Both the position numbers and the translations under genes were made by a program. Below are positions 42,913-51,321 of a DNA stretch of 64,000 nt, piece by piece; positions within the stretch are counted from its first letter, which is position 1, and every line of letters starts with the position of its first letter. Where the stretch lies: NCBI RefSeq assembly GCF_001510715.1, contig NZ_LMTJ01000009.1, positions 1 to 64,000 on the forward strand, written 5' to 3'. The stretch comes from Bacillus sp. FJAT-29814. GTDB taxonomy: Bacteria; Bacillota; Bacilli; Bacillales; Cytobacillaceae. The notes under the pieces were generated by a model. It worked only from the letters and a program-made list of their open reading frames with translations. It was not told the origin of the DNA and did not search any database.

Positions 42913-44070
42913 ATGGTGACCGATTTAACTTATGCATTTTTAGATGAATATGGAAACTATAGTTTTGATTTTAATAAAAATGGCGTTTCGACCCACTTTA
43001 TTATTGTTTCCATACTAGTGAAAGATTCAAATAAAGAAATGCTAGAATTGGAAATGGAAAAGGTTGGTCGAGAGTTTTTTCAGAATCGAAAAATAGATAG
43101 CGATTCCCTAAGAATCCAAATTTTAAACGAGCTAAAGGACTTGCCTTTTTCAATATACGCCTATGTTGTTGATAAAAGAAAAATAAGGGGAGACAGCGGC
43201 ATCATGCATAATACCCCCTTTATCAAATATGTAAATCGAATGGTGTATGAAGACTTAAATAAAACATTTAAACAGCTTGATTTGGTGACGGATGAAAAGG
43301 AACCGAAACCATTTATCCGTGAGTTTAAAAATTATATCGAAAAGCGGACAATTCCGGATTTATTCAATTATTCCTTATTTGGATTTAACAATGGTCAATC
43401 CACGAATCTCATAAAACTGGCCGGCTTTATTGCAGAAACCATAGCCAAAGGCTATGACCGTACTTATTTTTCCGAACAATATCGTACCTTCCTCAAGATC
43501 ATCAGAAATAAAATAGCTGCTATTAATCTTTTGCCTCTAGATTATAAACACTTTCTTTATGATTATAAATCCGAAATCCCAGACTCCAGATTTGATGAAA
43601 TTATTATTAAGCAAGCTGTAAATTTGACCTATCAATATATTGAAAAGAATCGTAAAAGTGAAGAGGATGAGGAAAAACTCCGGCTTGATTTTCTTAAGTT
43701 TCTTTTATTTAACTTGAAAGAAAATCCAGTTGAATATGTGTATACACAGGAAATATTGGATAACTTGAATGCCATCCGCGATGTGAAAATTAATCAGCAT
43801 TATTTTCGCTCCAATATTGTTTCGAAGTTGCGCGACTGCGGGTTATTAATTGCGAGCAGTCATAAGGGTTATAAGTTGCCCGTTTGTTTGAATGACTTGT
43901 ATGACTTTGTCAATCTTTCAAGCTTAACGATTCACCCGATGCTTCAACGAATATCTAAATGCAGGGATCAGATTCTTGTTGCGACCAATAATGAAATCGA
44001 CATTCTTGAACAAAAGGAATATGGATATCTGAAACAAATTATTGAATTGGGGAAAATGAGGGTAACTTAA
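42913..44070 (+). CDS. DUF3800 protein with C-terminal winged-helix-like region
   Basis: About 385 aa. The N-terminus YAFLDEYGNYSFDF is the DUF3800 signature (the D-E-x-G motif); the domain spans roughly residues 5-220 and is predicted to be an RNase H-like nuclease fold. The rest is not part of DUF3800: residues around 290-345 (INQHYFRSNIVSKLRDCGLL, KGYKLP) read like a winged helix. DUF3800 genes are common in defence and mobile regions, but no partner is adjacent here. GAGGTGG at 42902-42908 favours ATG 42913 or GTG 42916 over GTG 42901. Confidence 0.8.
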   Translation: MVTDLTYAFLDEYGNYSFDFNKNGVSTHFIIVSILVKDSNKEMLELEMEKVGREFFQNRKIDSDSLRIQILNELKDLPFSIYAYVVDKRKIRGDSGIMHNTPFIKYVNRMVYEDLNKTFKQLDLVTDEKEPKPFIREFKNYIEKRTIPDLFNYSLFGFNNGQSTNLIKLAGFIAETIAKGYDRTYFSEQYRTFLKIIRNKIAAINLLPLDYKHFLYDYKSEIPDSRFDEIIIKQAVNLTYQYIEKNRKSEEDEEKLRLDFLKFLLFNLKENPVEYVYTQEILDNLNAIRDVKINQHYFRSNIVSKLRDCGLLIASSHKGYKLPVCLNDLYDFVNLSSLTIHPMLQRISKCRDQILVATNNEIDILEQKEYGYLKQIIELGKMRVT

Positions 44071-44086
44071 ATTTCAAGACATTCAC

Positions 44087-44130
44087 AAAGCTGGAAATAG
44101 GATAAGTACTCCTTTTCCAGCTTTATTCTT
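44087..44130. terminator. Bidirectional terminator
   Basis: AAAGCTGGAAA, loop, TTTCCAGCTTTATTCTTT between the DUF3800 gene and the convergent 48-aa gene. Confidence 0.85.
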
Positions 44131-44276
44131 TAAGTAAGGCAGGTAATTTCCGATTCATGAACTAATTCTACCTTGTAGAGGCCGCCTATTTCTTTGATTT
44201 CGCAATAACCGGAGCTGTATTTAAATAGAATTTCATATTTTTTTCCATTATAAACTACTAAACCTTTATTCTTCAT
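44130..44276 (-). CDS. Small protein, 48 aa, unknown
   Basis: ATG 44276 follows AAGGATGGAGAATT and opens a 48-codon frame that ends TAA at 44130-44132, right at the shared terminator. The peptide alternates polar and hydrophobic residues (KYEILFKYSSGYCEIKEIGG), suggesting a small beta-barrel, and has two Cys. I do not recognise the family. The ribosome site and terminator support it. Confidence 0.65.
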   Translation of the reverse strand: MKNKGLVVYNGKKYEILFKYSSGYCEIKEIGGLYKVELVHESEITCLT

Positions 44277-44403
44277 AATTCTCCATCCTTTATCTCTCTT
44301 AAAATAATTGTAAAGTGCTTACCTTTAAGATTTATGAAGTCTGCTTAAAGATTATGTTAATTTTTTGGGGAAAAATGAAGAATAGTGAATGTCGTTTACC
44401 GGA

Positions 44404-45468
44404 CTATTCTGTTTTAACTTTAATTTGTGTAACTTCATTATAGCCATACCCCTTACGATTCCAGAATGCTTGGTCGGGCTGTGATTGGCCGTTTGAGTCG
44501 AATGCGCGAACTTTGATTGTGTACTCCTTATTTTTTTCAAAAACAGTGGGATGGGACCATTTCACCCATTGGTATCGTTTTGGATTTTCGGATAGAGCAG
44601 CCTTTGTCCAAGTTACTCCATTGTCTAGACTAATTTCGACAGCGGTAACCAAGCCTTCACCGGTCCAAGCCAAACCAAAGATATCGTGTTGGCCAGGTTT
44701 CAGGATTTGCCGATTCAGGGGCTGTTGAATAATCGTATTGACATGGTTCGTCGTGACTGGAAATGAATCCAGGTTATCATCCTTATGTGGGTGATAGACA
44801 TAATCATCAGTTTGGAACGGACCGGTAAAAGCGTCATCAATGACATGAATAGTTTTTAGCCACTTTACCGAGGCCATTCCATACCAACCCGGTACAATCA
44901 ATCGATAAGGAAATCCATGCTTCGGTGGTATCGGCCGCTGGTTATATTCCCAGGCTACAATGACATTCGGAACCAATGCTTTTTCTAGTGGAAGACTTCT
45001 CTCAAAATGAACATGCTTTCCTTTCTTGTTGCCGGCATCTGCACCACGAAACACGATTTCACGGGTCCCATTGTTGATTCCTGCCAAGGACAGGAGATAG
45101 GAAAGGGGGACACCCTTCCAAGTTCCTTGACTGATGGCCCCGTCTTTCCATTGGTCGCCAAACACCTTTGGCTCAAAGTAGGCCCGCTTGTTTCCGGAGC
45201 ATTCCACTATGCTAGTTACAGTTCGGGAGGGCAATGATTTAATTTGGTTGTAGTGTAAAGTAATCGGAGTCTTGACAGAACCGATGATGGAAAGGGAGTA
45301 AGACTGATCGGTGATGGCGGGATAGGGAAAATGGTTCCTCCGGTACATTTTTGATATGGGTGTTTCTAGCCCTTCTAGAAAATGAATCGGCGTTTCCTGG
45401 TTTTCAGGATATAAACTATGTGTCATCAGGTGTGGCTTCACATTAAAGAACTGTTCGTTTGGATCCAA
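44404..45468 (-). CDS. Sulfite oxidase-like molybdoenzyme
   Basis: About 354 aa. The oxidoreductase molybdopterin-binding domain (residues about 50-220) has the molybdenum-ligand Cys in VECSGNKR (near residue 90) and the fingerprints KGVPLSYLLSLAGI, HFERSLPLEKAL and PPKHGFPYRLIVPGWYGM; the Mo-co dimerisation domain follows (GLAWTGEGLVTAVEISLDNG). No Tat or Sec signal and no heme domain, so a cytoplasmic enzyme using another electron acceptor. TTG 45468 has the best spacing to GGAAAGGAG. Substrate may be sulfite, but other oxidised sulfur or nitrogen compounds are possible. Confidence 0.88.
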   Translation of the reverse strand: MDPNEQFFNVKPHLMTHSLYPENQETPIHFLEGLETPISKMYRRNHFPYPAITDQSYSLSIIGSVKTPITLHYNQIKSLPSRTVTSIVECSGNKRAYFEPKVFGDQWKDGAISQGTWKGVPLSYLLSLAGINNGTREIVFRGADAGNKKGKHVHFERSLPLEKALVPNVIVAWEYNQRPIPPKHGFPYRLIVPGWYGMASVKWLKTIHVIDDAFTGPFQTDDYVYHPHKDDNLDSFPVTTNHVNTIIQQPLNRQILKPGQHDIFGLAWTGEGLVTAVEISLDNGVTWTKAALSENPKRYQWVKWSHPTVFEKNKEYTIKVRAFDSNGQSQPDQAFWNRKGYGYNEVTQIKVKTE

Positions 45469-45522
45469 TAAACACACTCCTTTCCTTCAATAATTGTATT
45501 TACTAGATAGAAATTTTATCCT

Positions 45523-45550
45523 AATAAAAAAATCCACCTTGAGGGTGGAA
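45523..45550 (-). terminator. Terminator of the primase-helicase gene
   Basis: On the minus strand TCCACC, loop, GGTGGATTTTTTT. Confidence 0.88.
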
Positions 45551-45555
45551 ATGTT

Positions 45556-47853
45556 TTAAAACAACTTCATTTGCTCCGGCTTAGGCAGCGTCTTGGCATT
45601 GTTATCCAATTCTTTATAGCCCATCGATTTATAGCCTTTTCTTCTTTTTTCAAACATTGCTTTCAATATTGGTTGTTTATGGTCGACATAATCAATGACT
45701 TTCACCCGTGATTTGTCATCATGCAACCGATGCAGCCTGCCGACATACTGCTGCAATGTGCCTTCCCATGAGAGTGGCATGACTAAGAATAAGGTGTCTA
45801 ATCGTGCATGATCGAAGCCTTCGCCAATATATTTTCCCGTTGCAATGACTAATCTTTCCTCGTCATCAGCTAATTCCTCTAGCCTTTTTAAGTTTTCCCT
45901 TTGCTCCTTTTTGCTCATTTGTCCGTTCAAAAGAATTATATTTTTAGCGAATCCGGTAAACTTGTCCTTTAAATCGTTGGCATGCTTGACTCTTTCAGTT
46001 AATAACAAAGGTACTGAGCCTTGATCCAATTCTTTTAAAACATCATCAAAAATCATCTGGTTTCGATGGTCGTTTTTTATGAGTTCATTAAAAATGAATT
46101 GGATATCTTTATTTTCTTCTTTCATTTTAAAGTTTGTGTACCGTGGTACCAGGATATGTTCAAACGGACGAACCTTTGCCTGATTTTTTGCCGTAACTTT
46201 ATATCGAATTGGCCCCAATTGCATTGTCATAATCGGTTGCAGCCCATCTTTTCTTTTTGGAGTTGCTGTTAAACCGTAAATATATTTTGCATTAACCGCC
46301 TTTAATACTTGCTCAAAACTAAAGGCAGAAATATGATGGCATTCATCAACAATGACTTGGCCGTATTGAGTAACGAGCTCTTTTATTTCTCCGTTATAAT
46401 ATAGACTCTGAATGGTTGCAATATCAATTATTCCTGTCTGCTTATTTTTCCCGCCGCCAATTTGGCCAATTTGCTTCACTTCTAAATTTAAAAAGCTGGA
46501 CAAACATTGTTTCCATTGGTCGATTAATTGCTTTCGATGAACGATTACCATTGTATTGACCTTTCTTTCGGCAATCAGGGCAGCGGCCACTACTGTTTTT
46601 CCAAATCCGGTGGTGGCGGACAAAATTCCATTATCGTGTTCCAACAATCTTGAAACAGCATTTTCTTGTTCAGGTCTCAATGTTCCGTGGAAATCAACGG
46701 ATATTTCCAGTCCATGATTAGATTCATTAAGAAATTCTATATCGATTGAGTGCTCAGTTAACAGGGAAATTAATTCCTCCTTACACCCACGAGGCAAAAT
46801 AAGGGAGTACGGGGTTTCCTCGTAACATTTTATGGTTCTTGGAATTCTATTTGTAGATAGTCGTTTTGCTTGGGCTTTGTAAAATTCAGGGTTGTTACAA
46901 ACGGCCAAACCCATCAGTTTTTGAACAAATGAAGCAGGCAGTTTCGCTTTCTCAATATATATGCCATTTTTTTCGATGACAATTAATTTTTTGGGACGTT
47001 CATTTATTTCTTGTTTTGGTCTTATTTCTGTTTCTGGTTGACGATAATCCTCTATTATTTTCAGAACTTCATTTAGAGTCATTTTTCTGACCTGTTGTAT
47101 ATAATGCCACTGATCTTGGTAGGGGACAAAGTCTTCGTTAACAAAAACGCTGTTTCCGCTTTTTCTTGAATTTCCCTGTAAAGGCAGGGCAATTAAATTT
47201 CCAAGCCCCACTTTAGAAAGAGTATCTTGATTCGGAAAAAATCTGTCAAACGATTTCATCCCTAAATCATGCTTATTTTCAATAGTACGAGATAATAAAA
47301 AATTCCCCAGTTTTCGAGCAGTTGCAGCCGGAATGGCTTGTTCGAAAAAAATCCAGATATGACAGCCGTTCCCTGAACGCGAACGTTCCAAACTTGCCGG
47401 TACATTCAACGCTTTGCACATTTCAACGAAGGCCAAAGCATCCCGATGCCAATTATTTTTATCAAAATCAACTGCCAAGAACCAACATGTTTCATCTTGT
47501 AATAGGGGGTATAGGCCGATAGTTTGTTTCCCTAATAAATGATTATAGAGGACCTGATCGGTTAACGGCAGATATTGGCCAGCGGCCTTTTTAGCTGGGG
47601 AGTACCCCTTCTTTCCATCGCTTGTTTCCCAGCGGACCGCGTAAACATCAGTTCTCCCTCTAAAAAATCTTTTATAAATCTGGATACGTTCCATGATTTT
47701 CGCCTTTTTGGCTTGCTGCTTCAAATCATCCGGTGGAGATGTTGGAAACTTTATATTATGAGATTTTAATATTTCTTTTAGTCGGTAATTTTCTTGCCTT
47801 AAATTTTCGTTTTCTATTAATGCTTGCTGAAGCTTTAGTTCAAGGTTTTGCAT
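45556..47853 (-). CDS. TOTE-type archaeo-eukaryotic primase fused to a superfamily II helicase
   Basis: A 765-aa fusion. Residues 1-30 form a coiled coil. A primase-like domain of the kind called AEP-TOTE follows (about 50-290) with catalytic acids Asp129 and Asp131 (AVDFDKNNW) and His165 in SGNGCHIW. The rest is a DEAD/DEAH helicase: Walker A TTGFGKTVV near residue 415, DECHH, GLTATPKRKDG and QYVGRLHRLH. Such primase-helicases occur in TOTE conflict systems predicted to act against invading nucleic acids, and also as lone genes. No nuclease or methylase partner is adjacent. ATG 47853 follows TAGAGGGATACC; 17 further residues upstream lack a ribosome site. Confidence 0.88.
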   Translation of the reverse strand: MQNLELKLQQALIENENLRQENYRLKEILKSHNIKFPTSPPDDLKQQAKKAKIMERIQIYKRFFRGRTDVYAVRWETSDGKKGYSPAKKAAGQYLPLTDQVLYNHLLGKQTIGLYPLLQDETCWFLAVDFDKNNWHRDALAFVEMCKALNVPASLERSRSGNGCHIWIFFEQAIPAATARKLGNFLLSRTIENKHDLGMKSFDRFFPNQDTLSKVGLGNLIALPLQGNSRKSGNSVFVNEDFVPYQDQWHYIQQVRKMTLNEVLKIIEDYRQPETEIRPKQEINERPKKLIVIEKNGIYIEKAKLPASFVQKLMGLAVCNNPEFYKAQAKRLSTNRIPRTIKCYEETPYSLILPRGCKEELISLLTEHSIDIEFLNESNHGLEISVDFHGTLRPEQENAVSRLLEHDNGILSATTGFGKTVVAAALIAERKVNTMVIVHRKQLIDQWKQCLSSFLNLEVKQIGQIGGGKNKQTGIIDIATIQSLYYNGEIKELVTQYGQVIVDECHHISAFSFEQVLKAVNAKYIYGLTATPKRKDGLQPIMTMQLGPIRYKVTAKNQAKVRPFEHILVPRYTNFKMKEENKDIQFIFNELIKNDHRNQMIFDDVLKELDQGSVPLLLTERVKHANDLKDKFTGFAKNIILLNGQMSKKEQRENLKRLEELADDEERLVIATGKYIGEGFDHARLDTLFLVMPLSWEGTLQQYVGRLHRLHDDKSRVKVIDYVDHKQPILKAMFEKRRKGYKSMGYKELDNNAKTLPKPEQMKLF

Positions 47854-47922
47854 AGGTATCCCTCTATTAAAATGGTATACAATAATTATAGCCAAAAATT
47901 GCATAAACTAAAATTGTAGATA

Positions 47923-48115
47923 ATGGAATGGCGCAATAATGCAAAGGCTGCGGCCGATTACGTGCAAATGAAAAGTTCAGTATGAACAGCAAATAGGAAA
48001 ATCTTAATTAACACTTGAAGAAATTGAAGGAAAATTAATAGAGAAGAAAAATAAAAAGCGAAGGCACGGCCAGGTTATTGGCAGTATCTTAGCTTTTTTT
48101 GATGCCAGACCATGA
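47923..48115 (+). pseudogene. Possible remnant of a small gene
   Basis: ATG 47923 opens MEWRNNAKAAADYVQMKSSV and stops at 47985; a shift of one base continues as QYEQQIGKS, an in-frame TAA at 48005-48007, then LTLEEIEGKLIEKKNKKRRH and on to TGA at 48113-48115. Composition looks coding in both parts. Two lesions would be needed, so this is a decayed gene or chance. No family recognised. The rest of the 47905-48266 gap holds a five-codon mini-ORF behind AAAGGAG at 48162 and the tetR control site. Confidence 0.3.
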
Positions 48116-48188
48116 AATCTAGATTGTGAAATTTTAATCCATGCGAAATTAAAGTTTACCATAAAGGAGTAAAATTGGAAAAAAATAC

Positions 48189-48239
48189 TTGAAAATGAAT
48201 CGAGTGTCATTTATATTATAAATAAATGACACTTGATTC
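48189..48239 (+). promoter_or_regulatory. tetR promoter with overlapping operator
   Basis: TTGAAA (48189-48194), 17 bp, TATATT (48212-48217). Overlapping it is the dyad AGTGTCATTTAT (48203-48214), seven bases, ATAAATGACACT (48222-48233), a perfect 12-bp repeat that extends to GAATC/GATTC with one mismatch. Its overlap with the promoter implies autorepression by the TetR protein. Confidence 0.75.
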
Positions 48240-48266
48240 ATTTATTTTCTTGGAGGGTATTTAGCA

Positions 48267-48881
48267 ATGCCAAAGGTGACTGATGAACATAAGGAATTTC
48301 GCAAACAGCAAATACTCTTGGCCAGCATGGAGGTGTTTAAACGGAAGGGATATGAAAAAGCGACACTGAAGGATATTGTTGAACAGGCGGGTATGAGCCG
48401 AGGCTGGATTTATTTGTACTTTACCGATAAAAAACAGATTTTTGAAGCTTTGTTAACCCATCTCGATGCTGAGCAGGAACAGAAATTTGCGGAAGTGATA
48501 ACCTCTGACGACACAGTTTTTTCTGTCTTAAGTAGATTTTTTGAAGAACTACGACTAGAAATGACCTCTGAAGATACCCTTTACCCAGCGATTTATGAAT
48601 TTTGGATTACTAGCTGGAGAGATGAGACAGTAAGAGAGTTTTTTGCCAAGCGATATGAGCGAACCGTTGCTATGTTCTCAGACCTATTCCATAAAGGAAT
48701 CGATTCTGGTGAATTTACTGCAACCATACCAGTCGATGAAATTACGAAAATGATGATGTCTAGTATAGACGGAATGATGGTTCATAGTTTGGCGTTTGGT
48801 CTAGCAAGGATTGATATGAAAAAACAGCAAGATCAATTGCTGAGGCGTTTAATGGAGTTGCTGCCTCAATCCAGTATTTAA
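48267..48881 (+). CDS. TetR family regulator
   Basis: A 204-aa TetR repressor. The DNA-binding domain (residues 8-55) is clear: RKQQILLASMEVFKRKGYEK followed by TLKDIVEQAGMSRGWIYLYFTDK. The C-terminal ligand domain resembles the YerO/YxbF-like group. ATG 48267 follows TCTTGGAGGG. It likely binds the perfect dyad over its own promoter and so controls itself and the two genes after it, a CPBP protease and a small membrane peptide. Confidence 0.92.
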   Translation: MPKVTDEHKEFRKQQILLASMEVFKRKGYEKATLKDIVEQAGMSRGWIYLYFTDKKQIFEALLTHLDAEQEQKFAEVITSDDTVFSVLSRFFEELRLEMTSEDTLYPAIYEFWITSWRDETVREFFAKRYERTVAMFSDLFHKGIDSGEFTATIPVDEITKMMMSSIDGMMVHSLAFGLARIDMKKQQDQLLRRLMELLPQSSI

Positions 48882-48902
48882 AATGGAAAGGTTGTTGCCA
48901 TC

Positions 48903-49721
48903 GTGCAAAACAAAAAGGTTTATTCATTTATCCTAATTAATTTTCTAATCACCTGGGGTTGTTGGCTTGCGGTTATTTTTCTATTGGAAAGCTCTTTATC
49001 GGAAGCCTCCCCTGAATTTGTTATATATGGACTGGGCGGGCTGTTAGGACCAGTTGTAGCCGCGGTTATTTCCCAACGATTTTACGGTTCAAAAGTGGAA
49101 TTCCGCCAATTTCTTACGGAATTAGTGAAGGTAAAAGTCAATATTAGGTGGTATATCTTTGTGTTGATCGTACCATTACTCTTAGGGATATTTCCATTTT
49201 TAATAGATTCCCTGTTTACTGGTAAGATTCAGATGCGTTTTGACCAGCCGTATTATGCAGTCCTGTTAATGCTGCCAATGATGATTTTGGGAGGCGGACT
49301 GGAAGAGGTCGGTTGGCGCGGGGTTTTGCTTCCGGAATTTCTGAAAAAGTTTACACCTTTTACAGCAACATTGTTGCTTTCAGTAATTTGGGCTGTATGG
49401 CATGTGCCGCTTTGGTTTATATCTGGGACGGCCCAACATGGTTCTAATTTTGGCCTGTTTTTTGTTTCCGTCATGGGGACAGCCATTGTACTTTCGGCTC
49501 TGTATATCAGAACTAAAAGTATCTGGATGTGTATCCTGCTTCATGCCTTGTTCAATGCAAATTCTGCCTTTTTTGCGTCATCTGGGGGCCTCCATGCATG
49601 GAATGAAACAGTCAGCGTTATAGTTAAGTTAGTAGTTTGTATAGGTTTGTTTATGGTTCTTTTAAAAGGGAGAGTCGCCACAATAAGAGTATCTGGAGGT
49701 GTATCGAATGCAAGACATTAA
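48903..49721 (+). CDS. CPBP family intramembrane glutamic protease (ABI/CAAX type)
   Basis: A 272-aa polytopic protein with about eight helices. Family motifs: EEVGWRG (motif 1, paired Glu with Arg), WAVWHVPLW (motif 2 His) and HALFNAN (motif 3). Members are Rce1-like proteases, used in Gram-positives for bacteriocin self-immunity and peptide maturation. GTG 48903 follows GAAAGGTTG, 21 bp after tetR. A small membrane peptide gene overlaps its 3' end. Confidence 0.9.
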   Translation: MQNKKVYSFILINFLITWGCWLAVIFLLESSLSEASPEFVIYGLGGLLGPVVAAVISQRFYGSKVEFRQFLTELVKVKVNIRWYIFVLIVPLLLGIFPFLIDSLFTGKIQMRFDQPYYAVLLMLPMMILGGGLEEVGWRGVLLPEFLKKFTPFTATLLLSVIWAVWHVPLWFISGTAQHGSNFGLFFVSVMGTAIVLSALYIRTKSIWMCILLHALFNANSAFFASSGGLHAWNETVSVIVKLVVCIGLFMVLLKGRVATIRVSGGVSNARH

Positions 49722-49815
49722 ATGGAGAAGCCCTGCTAGTTTGGCCTGTTTAGGTGTTTTTCTAGGCGGGCTTGGTATTTTTTTCTATAGTATTTGGTCA
49801 ACGTTTCTAAATTAA
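49708..49815 (+). CDS. Small membrane peptide, 35 aa
   Basis: ATG 49708 follows CTGGAGGTGTATCGA at ideal spacing and the frame overlaps the end of the CPBP gene by 14 bp, implying coupled translation. The product has one hydrophobic helix (LACLGVFLGGLGIFFYSIW) behind a short basic N-terminus. A small membrane peptide beside a CPBP protease could be a substrate, partner or toxin-like peptide; this is inference from position only. Confidence 0.65.
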   Translation: MQDIKWRSPASLACLGVFLGGLGIFFYSIWSTFLN

Positions 49816-49841
49816 AAACTCACAAAACAGAATGATTACTG

Positions 49842-49884
49842 AGCGGTTCACTTCTTTTTCAGAAGGGGTGATCCGCTTTTTCTG
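49842..49884 (+). terminator. Terminator of the tetR operon
   Basis: AGCGGTTCACTTCT, loop, AGAAGGGGTGATCCGCTTTTT with two internal mismatches. Confidence 0.85.
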
Positions 49885-49981
49885 TAAAATAGAAGGGAAA
49901 TCCCCAATAAGAATCGAACATGTTATCAAGCACCATGAATACACTTCTCAAGGATAAGAAAAAAGACAGGGAGTGGGTTAG

Positions 49982-50998
49982 ATGGCGAATAGCGTGAATC
50001 GGAAAATTTTATTTGCAAGCAGGCCAAAGGGGATGCCAGATGAGAGTAACTTCAAAATGGTTGAAGAAAGGATTCCGGATATTAAAGAAGGGGAAGTGTT
50101 AATCAAAACACTTTATCTTTCGGTTGATCCTTACATGCGCGGGCGGATGTCAGATGCTAAGTCGTATGCCAAGCCATATGAAGTCGGGGAGCCGTTTCTG
50201 GGCGGTATGGTCGGAAAGGTCATAGAATCGAAGAATTCCAGATTTGAAGTTGGGCAATATGTCGATGGCCGGCTAGAATGGGCGGAATACAATGTTTCTG
50301 ATGGAAGCGCCATCCGAAAAATTAATCCGGAATGGGGACCAATCACTACTGCGCTTCATGTTTTAGGAATGCCTGGCTTGACTGCCTATTTTGGCCTATT
50401 GTACATAGGGGAACCGAAGGAAGGGGAAACGGTGGTCGTGTCCGGTGCCTCTGGCGCTGTTGGCACAATTGTCGGCCAAATTGCCAAACTAAAAGGCTGC
50501 CGGGTTGTCGGGATTGCCGGCGGCGATGATAAGTGTGCGTTTTTAACAGAGGAATTAGGCTTTGATGCTGCAATCAACTATAAAACTACTGAAAATCTTC
50601 GCAAAGCGTTGAAGGGAGCCTGCCCGAATGGGGTCGATGTTTATTTCGATAATGTGGGCGGGACAGTAAGTGATGCGGTCATGTCCTTAATCAATTTCCA
50701 GTCACGGACGATCATTTGCGGCCAGATTTCCCAATATAACCTAGAAAATCGGGAACTTGGACCAAGAGTGGCGGGTCAGCTGCTGACGACCAGTTCACTG
50801 ATGAAAGGCTTTATTGTTTCCGATTATGCTCAACATAACAGAGAAGGCTTAACACAGCTTTCGCAATGGGTTCGGGAAGGGAAAATCAAATACCGGGAGA
50901 ATATCGTCGAAGGCTTTGAGAATACTGTCGATGCGTTCCTGGGGCTGTTCCGCGGCGATAACATCGGGAAACAGCTGGTGAAAGTGGCGGAAGAATAA
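49982..50998 (+). CDS. Zinc-free MDR-family NADPH oxidoreductase (YfmJ-like)
   Basis: A 338-aa medium-chain reductase of the leukotriene B4 dehydrogenase/CurA group, closest in memory to B. subtilis YfmJ. N-terminal signature TLYLSVDPYMRGRMSD; NADPH-binding loop VSGASGAVGTIVGQIAK (about 150-166); YFDNVGG and GKQLVKV at the end. No structural zinc Cys cluster. These enzymes reduce conjugated enals or enones. The start follows GACAGGGAGTGGGTTAG. Confidence 0.9.
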   Translation: MANSVNRKILFASRPKGMPDESNFKMVEERIPDIKEGEVLIKTLYLSVDPYMRGRMSDAKSYAKPYEVGEPFLGGMVGKVIESKNSRFEVGQYVDGRLEWAEYNVSDGSAIRKINPEWGPITTALHVLGMPGLTAYFGLLYIGEPKEGETVVVSGASGAVGTIVGQIAKLKGCRVVGIAGGDDKCAFLTEELGFDAAINYKTTENLRKALKGACPNGVDVYFDNVGGTVSDAVMSLINFQSRTIICGQISQYNLENRELGPRVAGQLLTTSSLMKGFIVSDYAQHNREGLTQLSQWVREGKIKYRENIVEGFENTVDAFLGLFRGDNIGKQLVKVAEE

Positions 50999-51093
50999 AT
51001 GATGGTTGGAAGAGAATGAGTTGCTTTGGACGCTCATTTTTGGAAACAACTTTCTTGCACTGTGTAAGTGCCGATAGAGTTCATTAAAATAGA

Positions 51094-51127
51094 GTGGCTT
51101 AGTTCAAGGTGAACTAAGCCATTTTTT
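51094..51127. terminator. Bidirectional terminator
   Basis: TGGCTTAGTTC, AAGGT loop, GAACTAAGCCATTTTTT, between the YfmJ-like gene and the convergent SinI-like gene. Confidence 0.92.
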
Positions 51128-51133
51128 CATTGT

Positions 51134-51250
51134 TCAATGAGTATTTAAGAACTCTCTAATTTCGTCTGCAGAAATTCCTGATTTAAGGGCTTCTAGAATA
51201 AGTGCCACCCATTCCTCATCCAGTTCTGTAATTCTACCGTGGGCATCCAT
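51134..51250 (-). CDS. SinI-like anti-repressor peptide, 38 aa
   Basis: ATG 51250 follows GGAGGGAATAATT. The peptide contains ELDEEWVALILEALKSGISA followed by DEIREFL, the SinI dimerisation fold of two short helices (compare LDxEWVxLMxEAKxxxISxEEIRxYL in SinI). In B. subtilis, SinI binds SinR and frees biofilm matrix genes. Here the gene is alone, with no sinR-like helix-turn-helix gene beside it, so its partner is elsewhere or it acts on another protein. Too short for usual gene finders. Confidence 0.8.
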   Translation of the reverse strand: MDAHGRITELDEEWVALILEALKSGISADEIREFLNTH

Positions 51251-51321
51251 AATTATTCCCTCCTAAAAAAATGGCTATAGTATACCGTACCTGCTGCTAT
51301 TTCATATCTAATTAGCGAATA

